Positions 52,448 to 61,967 of a stretch of 64,000 nucleotides of DNA are shown here, piece by piece; within the stretch, counting starts at the first letter, position 1, and each line of letters begins with the position of its first letter. The translations under genes and the position numbers were made by a program. The stretch is taken from positions 186,001 through 250,000 of the forward strand of contig JAEKNX010000006.1 in assembly GCA_016839055.1 (NCBI GenBank), in the 5' to 3' direction. The notes under the pieces were generated by a model, which ran no database searches, was not told the DNA's origin, and saw only the letters and a list, made by a program, of their open reading frames with translations. Source of the stretch: Spirochaetales bacterium (GTDB lineage: Bacteria; Spirochaetota; Spirochaetia; UBA9216).

Positions 52448-52933
52448 TTATTCAACACTTTTGGGTATATTTACCTGGGACAATTCGTCCTCCGAGAGTA
52501 TCTTGTCTATATTGAGAATAATTACAAATTCACCATTGCGTTTTCCCATACCCGATAGGTATTTGTTGTCAATGAATATTCCAAGACGCGGTGGTTCTTC
52601 AATATCTTCCGCTTCAAGGGTAATTACCTCACGTGCGGCATCTACAAGAATACCCATCTGAATTACATCCTCATCGTGAACCATTTCGGTGACGATGACT
52701 GCGGTGTCTTCGGTTTGCAAAGTAGCGCCCCGGCCGAACTGCATTCGTAAATCAAGAACGGGGACTACAGAGCCTCGAATGTTTATTACTCCGCGAATCA
52801 TTGCCGGCATTCCCGGAACCCTTGTGATGTCAGGGACTTCGAGAATCTCCCTGATTTTGAATACATCTATTGCATATGTTTCTTCTTCAATTTTAAAAGT
52901 AACAAACTGATTGTTTATGATAGTTTCCTGCAT
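52448..52933 (-). CDS. cheW: Chemotaxis adaptor CheW
   Basis: 161 residues. One CheW/SH3-like domain: FVTFKIEEETYAIDVFKIREIL, VPGMPAMIRGVINIRGSVVPVLDLRMQFG and GILVDAAREVITLEAEDI. It couples receptors to CheA. AGGAGG lies 8 bases before the ATG. It is encoded apart from the main operon, in opposite direction, 91 bp downstream of a receptor gene in the same direction. Confidence 0.96.
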   Translation of the reverse strand: MQETIINNQFVTFKIEEETYAIDVFKIREILEVPDITRVPGMPAMIRGVINIRGSVVPVLDLRMQFGRGATLQTEDTAVIVTEMVHDEDVIQMGILVDAAREVITLEAEDIEEPPRLGIFIDNKYLSGMGKRNGEFVIILNIDKILSEDELSQVNIPKSVE

Positions 52934-53024
52934 TCTAAAAACCTCCTGCTGGTTGAAAATCCATCTATGGATTAATTCTAAAATTCCTGTACCCTAATAG
53001 CAAGTATATCTTAATAATATTAAT

Positions 53025-55100
53025 TTAAAATTGCTCAAATTCATCATCAAGATTGTCTATTGTAGTCTTCTCCACTGCTGGTTTCGGTTTAACATTCTGT
53101 ATCAAGACTTTGCCGGTCTGCCTTGCCTTCTTTTCCGAAGGGTTTGCGTGTTTTACGGCGGTTCGCGGGCCGGTACCTCGGGCTTCATCGAGCTTGAAGA
53201 AATCGATCATATCAAGCAGTTTTTCCGCCTGGGCTGAGAGTTCTTCGGACATCGAAGATGATTCCTCGGCTGATGCGGCATTCATCTGGATAACCTGGTC
53301 TAGTTGAATCATTACCTGATTGACCTGCTGTGCTCCGGAATTTTGTTCGAGGCTGGTGGCGTTTATTTCCTGAACAAGATCGGCGGTCTGTCTGATGTCG
53401 GGTATCATTTTTTGAATCATCTCGCCGGCGGTATTGGCCTTTTTGACACTGGAAGTCGCAAGGGCTAGTATTTCATTTGCCGCCGCCTGACTGTTTGCCG
53501 CGAGTTTTCCTACTTCGGAAGCTACAACCGCAAATCCCTTTCCATGCTCTCCCGCCCTGGCTGCTTCTATTGCGGCATTAAGAGAAAGCAGGTTTGTATT
53601 TCGGGCTATCTCTTCAATAACTCTGATTTTGGTGGCAATCTGGTTCATCGCTTCCACGGCCTCGAGGACGGCGTTTCCTCCAGTCTGTGCATCGTCAGCG
53701 GCCTTTGAGGCGATTTTTTCAGTCTGTGAGGAATTGTCTGTATTCTGTCTGATCGAAGCGCTTATTTCTTCCATGGAGGAGGAGACCTCTTCGGCAGTCG
53801 ATGCTTGTTCACTTGCACCCTGAGATATCTGTTCGGCTGTCGAGGCCAGTTGACGGCTTCCCTGGGAGACCATCTCCGCCGAGGTTCTGACTTCCCTGAC
53901 AACTTCACTCAGCCGGTTCTTCATCGTTCTAAGGGTATCAGCGAGGATGCCCATCTCGTCTTTCTGGTTGACATCTATATTCGCCGTCAGGTTGCCCTGC
54001 GAGAGCTCTTTTGAAAAAATAACGCCCAGATTAAGTTGGCTGCTAATCTGTCTGGCGATTATTACCACTGCAATGATTATTAGAAGCAGCGAGGCGATAC
54101 TAATGATGGATATTATCAGAATTGCAGACTTTGATTCTTCATAGACAACCGAGGTCGGGATGTTAACGGTCAGACAGATATTGTAGCCGGTTCCGTAAAC
54201 AGGCTGATGCTGGCCTGATATAATATACTCATTCTCTAATGAAGAATCATAAATTTCGAGGACGAAATTTTCCTTACTCATTACTCCTTTGATGAGGTCG
54301 GGATTGACCCCGTCGTTATCATTAAGGTTTGCTCCCAATATTCCATTTTCTCCGCCGCCGGCTATCAGCATGCCGGTTTCGAAAAAGATAGTCAGAAAGC
54401 CGGTATCCTTATAGGGTTTCTGAGAGGTAATCATATTATCAAGGTCGCTTATCGCTATATCACATCCTGCAATTCCTATGAATTTTCCAGAAGGATCCTG
54501 AATGGGAACAACGAGGGATGTAAGAAGAACATCCACTCCGTCGATGGCGTAGAGAAAGGGTTCAAGTATATGCGGGGTATTGGTGCGTTTGGGATCCTGG
54601 TAATAGGCTCCGGCTGTTGTATCCTGGTAATCTACCAGCGCGGAAAGAAGAATTTCGCCGTCCTCACCCCTGCTCATATAGGGAATATAGCGCCCTGACC
54701 CGTCATGGCCTTCAGTATTTGCATATTCCGCGTCTCTTCCGTCAAATTTATCCGGCTCAAACAGGAAATATGTGCCAAGGAGGTTTGGATATTGTTTCAG
54801 GACATTTACAAGGAGGGCATCGGCCTGCGCCCTGGTGAGATTGCCGTCTCCGGCGAAGAGGAGCCCTTCCGCGCTTTTGGCCATAGTCATCGCGATAAAA
54901 ACAGCCTGGTCAAGTTCCTTCGCCGCTACTGCCCCGAATTCTCCGGCAACCGAATCAGCGAGGGAAATCGCGTGATTTTTTGCCAGATTGGACACCCTGA
55001 TCTGGACAAACATGATTACCGATCCTAAGGCGATTATTGTGACTATCGACAGAATAGCTATCAGTCTCGTCCCAATCTTTAAATCTTTCATCTTTTTCAC
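53025..55100 (-). CDS. Transmembrane methyl-accepting chemotaxis protein with Cache domain
   Basis: 691 residues. Two membrane helices (about 12-32 and 325-350) flank a dCache-type ligand-binding region ([62 protein letters not shown]). A HAMP segment (about 352-405) leads into the signalling domain with the hairpin tip [33 protein letters not shown], here with [13 protein letters not shown] following. The N-terminal glutamine/glutamate helices fit methylation sites. The C-terminus is Asp/Glu-rich ([10 protein letters not shown]) with no CheR-docking pentapeptide of the usual type. It is probably co-transcribed with cheW. Confidence 0.95.
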   Translation of the reverse strand: MKKMKDLKIGTRLIAILSIVTIIALGSVIMFVQIRVSNLAKNHAISLADSVAGEFGAVAAKELDQAVFIAMTMAKSAEGLLFAGDGNLTRAQADALLVNVLKQYPNLLGTYFLFEPDKFDGRDAEYANTEGHDGSGRYIPYMSRGEDGEILLSALVDYQDTTAGAYYQDPKRTNTPHILEPFLYAIDGVDVLLTSLVVPIQDPSGKFIGIAGCDIAISDLDNMITSQKPYKDTGFLTIFFETGMLIAGGGENGILGANLNDNDGVNPDLIKGVMSKENFVLEIYDSSLENEYIISGQHQPVYGTGYNICLTVNIPTSVVYEESKSAILIISIISIASLLLIIIAVVIIARQISSQLNLGVIFSKELSQGNLTANIDVNQKDEMGILADTLRTMKNRLSEVVREVRTSAEMVSQGSRQLASTAEQISQGASEQASTAEEVSSSMEEISASIRQNTDNSSQTEKIASKAADDAQTGGNAVLEAVEAMNQIATKIRVIEEIARNTNLLSLNAAIEAARAGEHGKGFAVVASEVGKLAANSQAAANEILALATSSVKKANTAGEMIQKMIPDIRQTADLVQEINATSLEQNSGAQQVNQVMIQLDQVIQMNAASAEESSSMSEELSAQAEKLLDMIDFFKLDEARGTGPRTAVKHANPSEKKARQTGKVLIQNVKPKPAVEKTTIDNLDDEFEQF

Positions 55101-55187
55101 TCTTTTCCATCCTTATCATCTTCGCTTGAGATTCTGTTTGAAATGGTTTAAATTGAACTTGGCGGCAATATCTTAATAACTAATTAA

Positions 55188-55216
55188 ATTATAGGAAATT
55201 ATAATACCCGGCGCAA
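55188..55216 (-). promoter_or_regulatory. Promoter of the chemoreceptor gene
   Basis: On the minus strand: TTGCGC (55216-55211), a 17-bp spacer and a perfect TATAAT (55193-55188). The receptor start lies about 88 bases downstream of the -10 element. Confidence 0.55.
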
Positions 55217-55298
55217 CTTGTAGGCTAAAGTTTTTGATTTATTTGTATTTTTGCAGGCTTAGGCAGTGCTCGCCAGCGTCCTTTCGGACTTGCTTCGC

Positions 55299-55317
55299 GG
55301 TTCGACTCCCATCATCT
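55299..55317 (+). repeat. Inverted copy of the tRNA-Ala 3' end
   Basis: GGTTCGACTCCCATCATCT matches 18 of 19 bases of the T-arm and acceptor 3' strand of the tRNA-Ala gene (complement of 55368-55386) but lies on the opposite strand, past the tRNA terminator. The 40 bases before it, with a GTCC/GGAC hairpin, do not complete a tRNA. It may be a decayed tRNA piece. Confidence 0.5.
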
Positions 55318-55320
55318 CAT

Positions 55321-55352
55321 ATAACAAAGAAGACCATCCTTGCGGGTGGTCT
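55321..55352 (-). terminator. Terminator of tRNA-Ala
   Basis: On the minus strand a 9-bp stem (AGACCACCC/GGATGGTCT, loop GCAA, one G-U pair) is followed by TCTTTGTTAT, 12 bases after the tRNA 3' end. Confidence 0.75.
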
Positions 55353-55364
55353 ATAATTAATCGT

Positions 55365-55438
55365 TGGAGCTGATGGGAGTCGAACCCACGGCCTGTTGAT
55401 TGCGAACCAACCGCTCTAGCCAGCTGAGCTACAGCCCC
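55365..55438 (-). tRNA. tRNA-Ala (anticodon CGC)
   Basis: A complete cloverleaf on the minus strand. The acceptor stem GGGGCTG pairs with CAGCTCC and includes the G3-U70 pair that defines alanine tRNAs; the discriminator is A. D-arm GCTCAGCTGGCTAGAGC; anticodon arm GTTGG-TTCGCAA-TCAAC gives anticodon CGC (reads GCG); T-arm GTGGG-TTCGACT-CCCAT. CCA is not encoded. Confidence 0.95.
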
Positions 55439-55448
55439 ATGAACTATG

Positions 55449-55478
55449 ATACTACATTATCGGGGAGGGGACAGTCAA
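55449..55478 (-). promoter_or_regulatory. Promoter of tRNA-Ala
   Basis: On the minus strand: TTGACT (55478-55473), an 18-bp spacer and TAGTAT (55454-55449). The -35 element overlaps the stop codon of the hybrid kinase gene, and the tRNA starts 11 bases after the -10 element. Confidence 0.55.
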
Positions 55479-58400
55479 TCTATTTTCTCTGACCATATTC
55501 TGAGAGATTGTATAAATTCCTGTTCGCTGAATGGTTTTGCCAGAAAGTCGTCGGCGCCGGCTTCTTTTGCCCTTTCAATGTCATCCTTGTAGACGTGGGC
55601 AGAGAGTATGATGATAAGCACGTGCGTGCCCGATTTTTGTTCAGCCGCGCGGATATTCCTTACTGCGTCCATCCCGTTCATTACCGGCATTCCGATATCC
55701 ATGAGCACGATGTCCGGTTTATATTCAATGAATTTTTCACATGCCTCAAGGCCGTTTTTACAGCTGATGAAATCACAACCATTATCCTTGAGAAGTCTCG
55801 TTATATATAGGCGGTTTATTGCTTCATCCTCGGCAACTAGGATTTTGATCTTTCCGCCGGCTGATGCAGAGTTCTGTTTTGTCTCTTTATTCTTTCTGCC
55901 GGGTCTCTCTGCTATTTTAAACGGCAGCTGAATTGTGAACGTTGTTCCCTCCTTAAGTTTACTCTTAACATTTATGCGGCCATCAAGGAGGTTCAGCAGT
56001 TCTTCGACAATCGCAAGGCCTAGGCCTACACCTCTTTCTGTTTTTGTGTAGGAGGAGTCGATCTGTTCGAAGCTGTTAAATATTGAGTCTAATTTTTCAG
56101 CTGGAATTCCTCTGCCGCTGTCGGAGACGGAGATCTCGCAATTAAACACTTTGTCTAGCCTGCTGCCGCTTATTTCAAGTCTTATTAGGCCGGAATCGGT
56201 ATATTTGACCGCGTTCGACAGGAGGTTGCTGAGAATCTGCGTCAGTTTCCGCCGGTCTCCGCAGATATAGTCTGGAATGCCGGCGGAATAAATAGTTTCG
56301 ATCCTGATGTTTTTCTCGATCGCCCTTGCTGAAAAAAGACTATTTATATACTCGATTACTTCCGGGAGAAGGAAGGTTTCTTCCATGATATTTATTTTTC
56401 CGGATTTCAACTTTTCAAAGTCCAGCAGATCATCGAGCAGCATCAGAAGATTGTCGGCTGAGACTCTGGAATAATCAATATATTCCTCCTGTTCGGAATC
56501 AGGCGAGGTTTTTTTAAGTAGTGAGAGCATTCCTATTATGCCGTTAAGCGGGGTTCTTATTTCATGGCTCATATTGGCTAGAAACAGACTCTTGGCGCTT
56601 GAGGCTTCTACGGCAAGTTTTCGGGCTTCTTCAATCTCGGAAGTCCGCGCTCTGACTCTGAGCTCGAGCTCACGGTTCAGGCTTCCGGCCGCTTTTGCGG
56701 CGGCAATGAGATTGTTCTTCTTTTTACCGAATATGTATACAAACAGGAATAATAATGCGGCTGCAATGAAAATATAGAAGATGACGGCCGCCGGTGAGAG
56801 TAAGGGATGAGGCTTGATATTAATCTTCAGCTTGAGGGTATTCCTGCTCCAGTTGTTTCTGCTTCCAGATCCCCGGGCGAAAAATGTATAGCTTCCCGAA
56901 GGAAGGCTTGTATAGGTGATATAATGACGATTTTGGGAGGATGTCCATTTGTCATTGAATCCTTCCAGTTTGTATTCGAACCTGTTCTGCTTCGGAAATG
57001 AATAGTCGGTAGAATTAAGTACAATGTTTATATTGTTCTGATCATGACTAAGGTTGATTGTCCCGTTTTTAATCGGAGAATTGGAACTTAAAAAATCCCG
57101 CCCGTCAATTTCAAGGGCGGTTATTCTTATTTCGGGTAAAAATTGAACCTCGTCATTAAATGTTAAAGGAACGGCTGTAATTCCATTTGTTCCTCCGCAG
57201 AATATGAAATTGTCGGAAGTAAAGAGAAAGTTAGATGTCAGTTCTCCGTCAAGAATGCCCGAGCTGCTGGTTATCTGCCTTATCGATCGAAACTCTGGTG
57301 TATATATTGAAATGCCGTTCTGTTCGGCTATCCAGATTTCGCCGCCTTCAACCGAATCAATATCGACGATTATATTACTCATGAGTCCGTCTTTACGGGT
57401 GAGATAGGTGAAGTTTCCGTCATCAGGATTTAATATGCTGATACCGCCGCCCATCGTTCCAATCCAGATTTTCCCGTCGCCGCTCTGGTAAAGACTCCTT
57501 ATGTCGTTGTGGCTAATCGTGCCGGCTTCACCATGCATGTATCTAAAGAATGTTCCCGAGTTCGAATTGAAGAGGTTGAGTCCGTGGTTTGTTGCTATCC
57601 ATATCCGGCCGAGACTGTCCTGCATAATGTCGCGGATTAAGTTGTCACTGAGGCTCGACGGGTCTCCTGATATATGTCTGTACTGCCTGAAGGTCTCCGT
57701 TTCGGGAGAATAGATTATAAGGCCGGAATTATAGGTTCCAATCCAGATTTCCCCGTTATTATCTTCCGAAAGCCGGACGAAAATATTATCGGCCTGCTGC
57801 CTGGGGCTCGATGGATTGTAAATCCTCTTGAAGTTATCGGTTTCAGGAAGGTAGATACTTAATCCGTTATTTGTTCCTATCCATAAGTTGCCTCGACTGT
57901 CTCTCATCATCGTGTTGACAATATTATTGCTGAGAGATTTATCGTCCTCCGGATTGTTGATGTATCTGCTTATCTCTCCGCTGACCCTGTTGATTCTGTT
58001 TATTCCGTTTCCGTAGATTCCAACCCAAATATTCTTCAGCTCATCCTCAAGCATTGAGTATATCTTGCCTTTTGAGAGTGACCTCTGTGTAGGTTTGAGA
58101 TTCGGGTAATATTTGAATTGGTTTTGCCATCTTACATATTTGTTTAATCCGCCGCCGTTTGTTCCTATCCACATAACCCCGGAATGATCTTCGAAGAGCG
58201 AATAGATTACATCGTGGGAAAGATCTTCGGATGTCATGGTATTATGATTAATTATACTGCCTGTTTCAGGGTCAATAATCAGAATGCCCTGTCCCCAGGT
58301 GCCAGCCCAGAGGTTCCCATCGGAATTGAAGGTAATAGTGTAAATATTAAAGCCCGGGGTTTCTATTTTAAAGATCTTCCCGGTTTTTGTGTTCAGTTTG

Positions 58401-59164
58401 ACAATTCCGCCGTCCCATAATCCCAGATAGAGATTATCCTTCTCAGAGTTCTGCGCTATGCTCATGACGGCGTTTCCGGGTAGTCCTCCGGGCTCTTCTG
58501 AACTGGCGATGGTTTCGAAGAATCCGGTTATTTCATTATATTTCGATATTCCACCGTATGTACCAATCCATATATTTCCGCTGCTGTCTTCGGTAATGGC
58601 TCTTATGACATTGCTTGGAAGGCTGCTCTTATTGCCTTCTTCCGGGAGGAACTGCCGGAAGGTTCCGTCGGCTTTCATCAGATTAAGACCGTTCATTGTT
58701 CCGACCCAGAGGCGGCCGGAGCTGTCTCTGAATATGCTTACTACAACACTATCGCTTAAGGTTGTACTGCTCCCTGTCTTACGCTGGTATCTCGTGAATC
58801 TTTCTGTCAGCGGATCAAACTGATTAAGACCATCATAGGTTCCCAGCCAGATGGAACCGTTTGTGTCGAGCATCATTGTCTGGATGAGATTATGACTGAG
58901 CGAGTTTTTATTAAAGGGATCCTGATTAAAAATCTGGAATCCGAAACCGTCATATCTGGCAAGTCCTCCCTGGGTTCCGAACCACAGATATTCATTATTA
59001 TCCTGCAGGATTGAGGATACCGAGGGATTGGGCAGTCCGTCTTCGGTTGACAGCCGGTTCAGTCTAAACCGGGCTGTGTCATCTGTGAAAACAGGAACCG
59101 CTGCCAGGATGGTGAACAGGCCGCCCATCAGGAACATGAGCCGGCGTGAGGGGGTAATCAGCAT
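55475..59164 (-). CDS. Propeller-type hybrid two-component sensor kinase
   Basis: 1229 residues. A signal peptide precedes about 14 two-component propeller repeats (about 30-640), each with LWIGTYGGLN-like units such as [14 protein letters not shown] and [14 protein letters not shown]. These form two seven-bladed propellers in the periplasm. A Y_Y_Y domain follows (about 690-760, [12 protein letters not shown]) and then one membrane helix (about 785-805). The cytoplasmic part has HisKA ([20 protein letters not shown]), an ATPase ([32 protein letters not shown]) and a receiver ([36 protein letters not shown]). No AraC-type output is fused, so its target lies elsewhere. It is divergent from the hydrogenase-like gene. 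Confidence 0.95.
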   Translation of the reverse strand: MLITPSRRLMFLMGGLFTILAAVPVFTDDTARFRLNRLSTEDGLPNPSVSSILQDNNEYLWFGTQGGLARYDGFGFQIFNQDPFNKNSLSHNLIQTMMLDTNGSIWLGTYDGLNQFDPLTERFTRYQRKTGSSTTLSDSVVVSIFRDSSGRLWVGTMNGLNLMKADGTFRQFLPEEGNKSSLPSNVIRAITEDSSGNIWIGTYGGISKYNEITGFFETIASSEEPGGLPGNAVMSIAQNSEKDNLYLGLWDGGIVKLNTKTGKIFKIETPGFNIYTITFNSDGNLWAGTWGQGILIIDPETGSIINHNTMTSEDLSHDVIYSLFEDHSGVMWIGTNGGGLNKYVRWQNQFKYYPNLKPTQRSLSKGKIYSMLEDELKNIWVGIYGNGINRINRVSGEISRYINNPEDDKSLSNNIVNTMMRDSRGNLWIGTNNGLSIYLPETDNFKRIYNPSSPRQQADNIFVRLSEDNNGEIWIGTYNSGLIIYSPETETFRQYRHISGDPSSLSDNLIRDIMQDSLGRIWIATNHGLNLFNSNSGTFFRYMHGEAGTISHNDIRSLYQSGDGKIWIGTMGGGISILNPDDGNFTYLTRKDGLMSNIIVDIDSVEGGEIWIAEQNGISIYTPEFRSIRQITSSSGILDGELTSNFLFTSDNFIFCGGTNGITAVPLTFNDEVQFLPEIRITALEIDGRDFLSSNSPIKNGTINLSHDQNNINIVLNSTDYSFPKQNRFEYKLEGFNDKWTSSQNRHYITYTSLPSGSYTFFARGSGSRNNWSRNTLKLKINIKPHPLLSPAAVIFYIFIAAALLFLFVYIFGKKKNNLIAAAKAAGSLNRELELRVRARTSEIEEARKLAVEASSAKSLFLANMSHEIRTPLNGIIGMLSLLKKTSPDSEQEEYIDYSRVSADNLLMLLDDLLDFEKLKSGKINIMEETFLLPEVIEYINSLFSARAIEKNIRIETIYSAGIPDYICGDRRKLTQILSNLLSNAVKYTDSGLIRLEISGSRLDKVFNCEISVSDSGRGIPAEKLDSIFNSFEQIDSSYTKTERGVGLGLAIVEELLNLLDGRINVKSKLKEGTTFTIQLPFKIAERPGRKNKETKQNSASAGGKIKILVAEDEAINRLYITRLLKDNGCDFISCKNGLEACEKFIEYKPDIVLMDIGMPVMNGMDAVRNIRAAEQKSGTHVLIIILSAHVYKDDIERAKEAGADDFLAKPFSEQEFIQSLRIWSEKID

Positions 59165-59247
59165 AATTAAAGACTAATGAAAATTGTTACAGCAATCAAT
59201 ACGAATATTTACTAATATACATATTTAATTTTGATTTTCATTCTTCG

Positions 59248-59256
59248 TGATATAAT
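59248..59256 (+). promoter_or_regulatory. Extended -10 promoter of the hydrogenase/receptor gene
   Basis: TGATATAAT (59248-59256), a perfect extended -10. A weak TTTTGA lies 16 bases upstream at 59229. Transcription would begin about 46 bases before the ATG at 59309. Confidence 0.55.
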
Positions 59257-59308
59257 GGTCGATAATAATAAAAATGCAATATTATACGTTCATTGTTATG
59301 GAGAGTTT

Positions 59309-61390
59309 ATGAAAAATCTTGTGGAAATTATTAGAATAGATGAGAAGAAATGTAATAACTGTCACAAGTGTATATCCGTATGCCCGGTAAAATTCTGTAT
59401 CGACGGAAGCGGGGATACTGTTGTCGTTAATCACAATCTTTGTATCGGCTGCGGAAGCTGTATCGATGCATGCAGTAGTAATGCGAGAACATTTATTGAT
59501 GATACTGAAGCTGCCTTTACAGCCCTTGATAATAGAGAAAAACTGATAGTAATATCGGCTCCCGCCCTTGTTAGTAATTTCAATACAAATTATAAAAATC
59601 TGATAGGATGGCTTAAGAGTCGCGGCGTGGCCGCTGTTTTTGACGTGAGCTTCGGTGCCGAGCTTACAGTGAGATCATACCTTGAGCATGTTAAGACTAA
59701 TAAGCCGAAATGTGTTATTGCCCAGCCCTGTCCGGCCATCGTCTCTTATATCGAGATCTATAAACCGGAACTGCTTAATATTCTTGCCCCCGCGGACAGT
59801 CCGATGCTTCATACCGCAAAAATGATCAGGGAGTTTTACCCCCAGTATAAGAACCATAAATTAATTGTCCTCTCACCCTGTATTGCCAAGAGGCGTGAGT
59901 TCGCTGACACAGGTATATGTGACTATAATGTGACCCTGGCCGGACTAAGCAGAAGGATAGAAGAGGATGGAATTAATCTTGATAGATTTGAGCCTGCGGG
60001 TTTTGACAATCCTCCTGCAGAACGGGCAGCGCTTTTCTCTTCTCCCGGCGGATTAATGAAGACCGTAATGCGTGAAAATCCCGCGGCCGGGGAGCTGATA
60101 AGAAAGATTGAAGGCCCATCGGAAATATACGAATATCTGGATACTCTTTCGGAATCCGTAAGAAAGGGAGTTAGTCCGCTGATTGTCGACTGTCTAAACT
60201 GTTCGAAGGGCTGCAACGGAGGAACCGGCACATTAAGCAGGGAAAGTTCCATTGATGAGCTGGAATTCTATATCTCAAAGCGGACCGAAGAGATGAAGTT
60301 GAAATACCGGAAACCGCTCTCGGTGAAAACTTCCAAGCGCAAATTAAACCGAGTGCTCGATAAGTACTGGAGGGCAGGTCTTTACGGAAGGACTTATCAG
60401 AACCGGGCTGAGAATAATACAATCAGGACACCCTCAAAAATGGAGATTGAAAAGATCTACACCGACATGCTCAAGGATACCGAAGCCGACTATCTGAATT
60501 GCGCGGCCTGTGGCTATAATTCCTGTGAGAGGATGGCAGTGGCTATTTTTAACGGCCTTAATAAAAAAGAAAACTGTCATCGCTATAAACATCGAATGGT
60601 CGAGATTGAGAAGAATGTTATTGATTCAATGAATCAGAAACTCGGAGACAGGATATCAGGATGCAAAGATCTTATCTTAACGGTTCAGGACTCACTAAAG
60701 ATTGTTGATTCAAATATGCTGGAACAAAGCGGTTCACTCGAAGAATCCTCAGGTTCGGTAAAACAGATGATTGATTCATTCAGTATTATCTCGGAAAGTT
60801 TTATGAAACAGAACTCTAATCTTAAGACCCTGATAGTGAAAGCCCGTGATGGAGAATATGAGCTCAAGGGCAGTTCCGGCGCTATTAAGAAGATTACTTC
60901 AGGAATAAGCAGAATAGGCGAGATGGTAGGAATGATCGATGATATATCCCAGCGGACAAACCTCCTTTCGATGAACGCGGCGATAGAGGCCGCTCATGCG
61001 GGAAGTTCAGGGAAGGGATTCGCGGTTGTTGCCCAGGAGATTAAGAAGCTTGCCGAGAATACAGCGGCGAAGGCGAAGGAAGTTGGTGAAACCCTCAATG
61101 GAATAATCTCCGAAGCCGGCACCACCAGCAGCAGTTCGGAACTTACAACAAGAGTTATTCTGGAAATAATCAGTGAAATTCATAAGCTGACAACGGATGT
61201 AAACAAGCTGGCTATCGATGTTGAGGGAATGGTTTTGGGAAGCAGCTCTATTATTTCATCTATAGATGTCCTCAAATCGGATAACCGAAAAGTTCTTGAC
61301 TCGGCTGCCGAGATTGGAGTACATATAAACCAGCTTGACAGTAATATGCAGGAGCTGATTACAATTGCATCAGGCTATGAGGAGAATTAA
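59309..61390 (+). CDS. [FeFe]-hydrogenase-like/chemoreceptor fusion protein
   Basis: 693 residues from ATG 59309 (GGAGAG upstream; a TTG at 59231 is far from any ribosome site). Order: two [4Fe-4S] sites (Cys15/18/21/25 and Cys45/48/51/55); a hydrogenase large-subunit domain (about 75-310) with L1-type [14 protein letters not shown]2-type [11 protein letters not shown] and L3-type [14 protein letters not shown]; a further cluster site near 396 ([10 protein letters not shown] plus a later Cys); and a receptor signalling domain (about 440-690) with tip [21 protein letters not shown]. No membrane helix is present. The L1 motif lacks the first Cys of TSCCP that relays protons in catalytic enzymes, as in sensory hydrogenases. 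It is probably a cytoplasmic H2 or redox chemoreceptor. Confidence 0.88.
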   Translation: MKNLVEIIRIDEKKCNNCHKCISVCPVKFCIDGSGDTVVVNHNLCIGCGSCIDACSSNARTFIDDTEAAFTALDNREKLIVISAPALVSNFNTNYKNLIGWLKSRGVAAVFDVSFGAELTVRSYLEHVKTNKPKCVIAQPCPAIVSYIEIYKPELLNILAPADSPMLHTAKMIREFYPQYKNHKLIVLSPCIAKRREFADTGICDYNVTLAGLSRRIEEDGINLDRFEPAGFDNPPAERAALFSSPGGLMKTVMRENPAAGELIRKIEGPSEIYEYLDTLSESVRKGVSPLIVDCLNCSKGCNGGTGTLSRESSIDELEFYISKRTEEMKLKYRKPLSVKTSKRKLNRVLDKYWRAGLYGRTYQNRAENNTIRTPSKMEIEKIYTDMLKDTEADYLNCAACGYNSCERMAVAIFNGLNKKENCHRYKHRMVEIEKNVIDSMNQKLGDRISGCKDLILTVQDSLKIVDSNMLEQSGSLEESSGSVKQMIDSFSIISESFMKQNSNLKTLIVKARDGEYELKGSSGAIKKITSGISRIGEMVGMIDDISQRTNLLSMNAAIEAAHAGSSGKGFAVVAQEIKKLAENTAAKAKEVGETLNGIISEAGTTSSSSELTTRVILEIISEIHKLTTDVNKLAIDVEGMVLGSSSIISSIDVLKSDNRKVLDSAAEIGVHINQLDSNMQELITIASGYEEN

Positions 61391-61419
61391 TATTGAAAAC
61401 AAAAAAAGGAGGCCGCTCA

Positions 61420-61956
61420 ATGAGAAGCAACTCTGACGGCAGGCGGCCGGTTATAAAAGGCTTTTCTCTTCTTGTAATTGTTTTCTTTATTGCATCACTG
61501 AACTTTACTCTCGACAGGCTTTCTAAAAATTATGCGGTAGAGCATATCAAAGGGCAGGGGACTATTCAGGTTGTAGGTAATATTTTCATTCTTCATTATG
61601 CCGAGAATGACGGAGCCTTCCTCGGTTTCGGGGGGGGGCTTCCAAAACCCCTTAAAACATTTCTATTGATTCTTCTCCCGGTTGTGCTTATAGTCGCGTC
61701 AACAATTTATACCGCCTTCAGCGGCAGTCTTCCGCCCGGTCAGATAGTCTGTCTATCTTCAATAATCGGAGGCGGTGCCGGCAACCTCTTTGATCGTATT
61801 TTCAACGACGGCACGGTGATAGATTTTCTTAATTTCGGAATAGGAGGTCTGCGGACTGGAATTTTAAATGTGGCCGACCTGTCGGTGACATTCGGTGCTG
61901 TTCTTCTGATTATCCTGCAGCTAAGGCAGTCAAAGGCCCAGGCCGCAGGAGATTAA
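61420..61956 (+). CDS. lspA: Lipoprotein signal peptidase (signal peptidase II)
   Basis: 178 residues from ATG 61420, chosen because AAAGGAGG lies 7 bases upstream; an in-frame TTG at 61393 overlaps that site. It cleaves diacylglyceryl-modified prolipoproteins. The catalytic aspartates lie in GGGAGNLFDRIFNDGTVIDFL and GILNVADLSVTFG, among four membrane helices. The codons for FGGGLP contain a run of nine G (61630-61638), which is slippage-prone. It lies 29 bp after the hydrogenase-like gene and works downstream of Lgt, encoded at 10.7 kb. Confidence 0.95.
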   Translation: MRSNSDGRRPVIKGFSLLVIVFFIASLNFTLDRLSKNYAVEHIKGQGTIQVVGNIFILHYAENDGAFLGFGGGLPKPLKTFLLILLPVVLIVASTIYTAFSGSLPPGQIVCLSSIIGGGAGNLFDRIFNDGTVIDFLNFGIGGLRTGILNVADLSVTFGAVLLIILQLRQSKAQAAGD

Positions 61957-61967
61957 ATCAGATTAAA

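Noticed and set aside
55299-55317. Possible attachment site of an integrative element at the tRNA-Ala gene
   Set aside because: Duplicated tRNA 3' ends from integration lie in the same orientation as the tRNA and bracket an island with an integrase. Here the copy is inverted, 65 bp away, and nothing mobile lies between.
55475-59164. Tandem repeats in the kinase gene as a DNA repeat array or CRISPR
   Set aside because: The periodicity is at protein level (WIGT-type propeller units of about 44 residues) with diverged DNA, and no constant repeat-spacer pattern exists.
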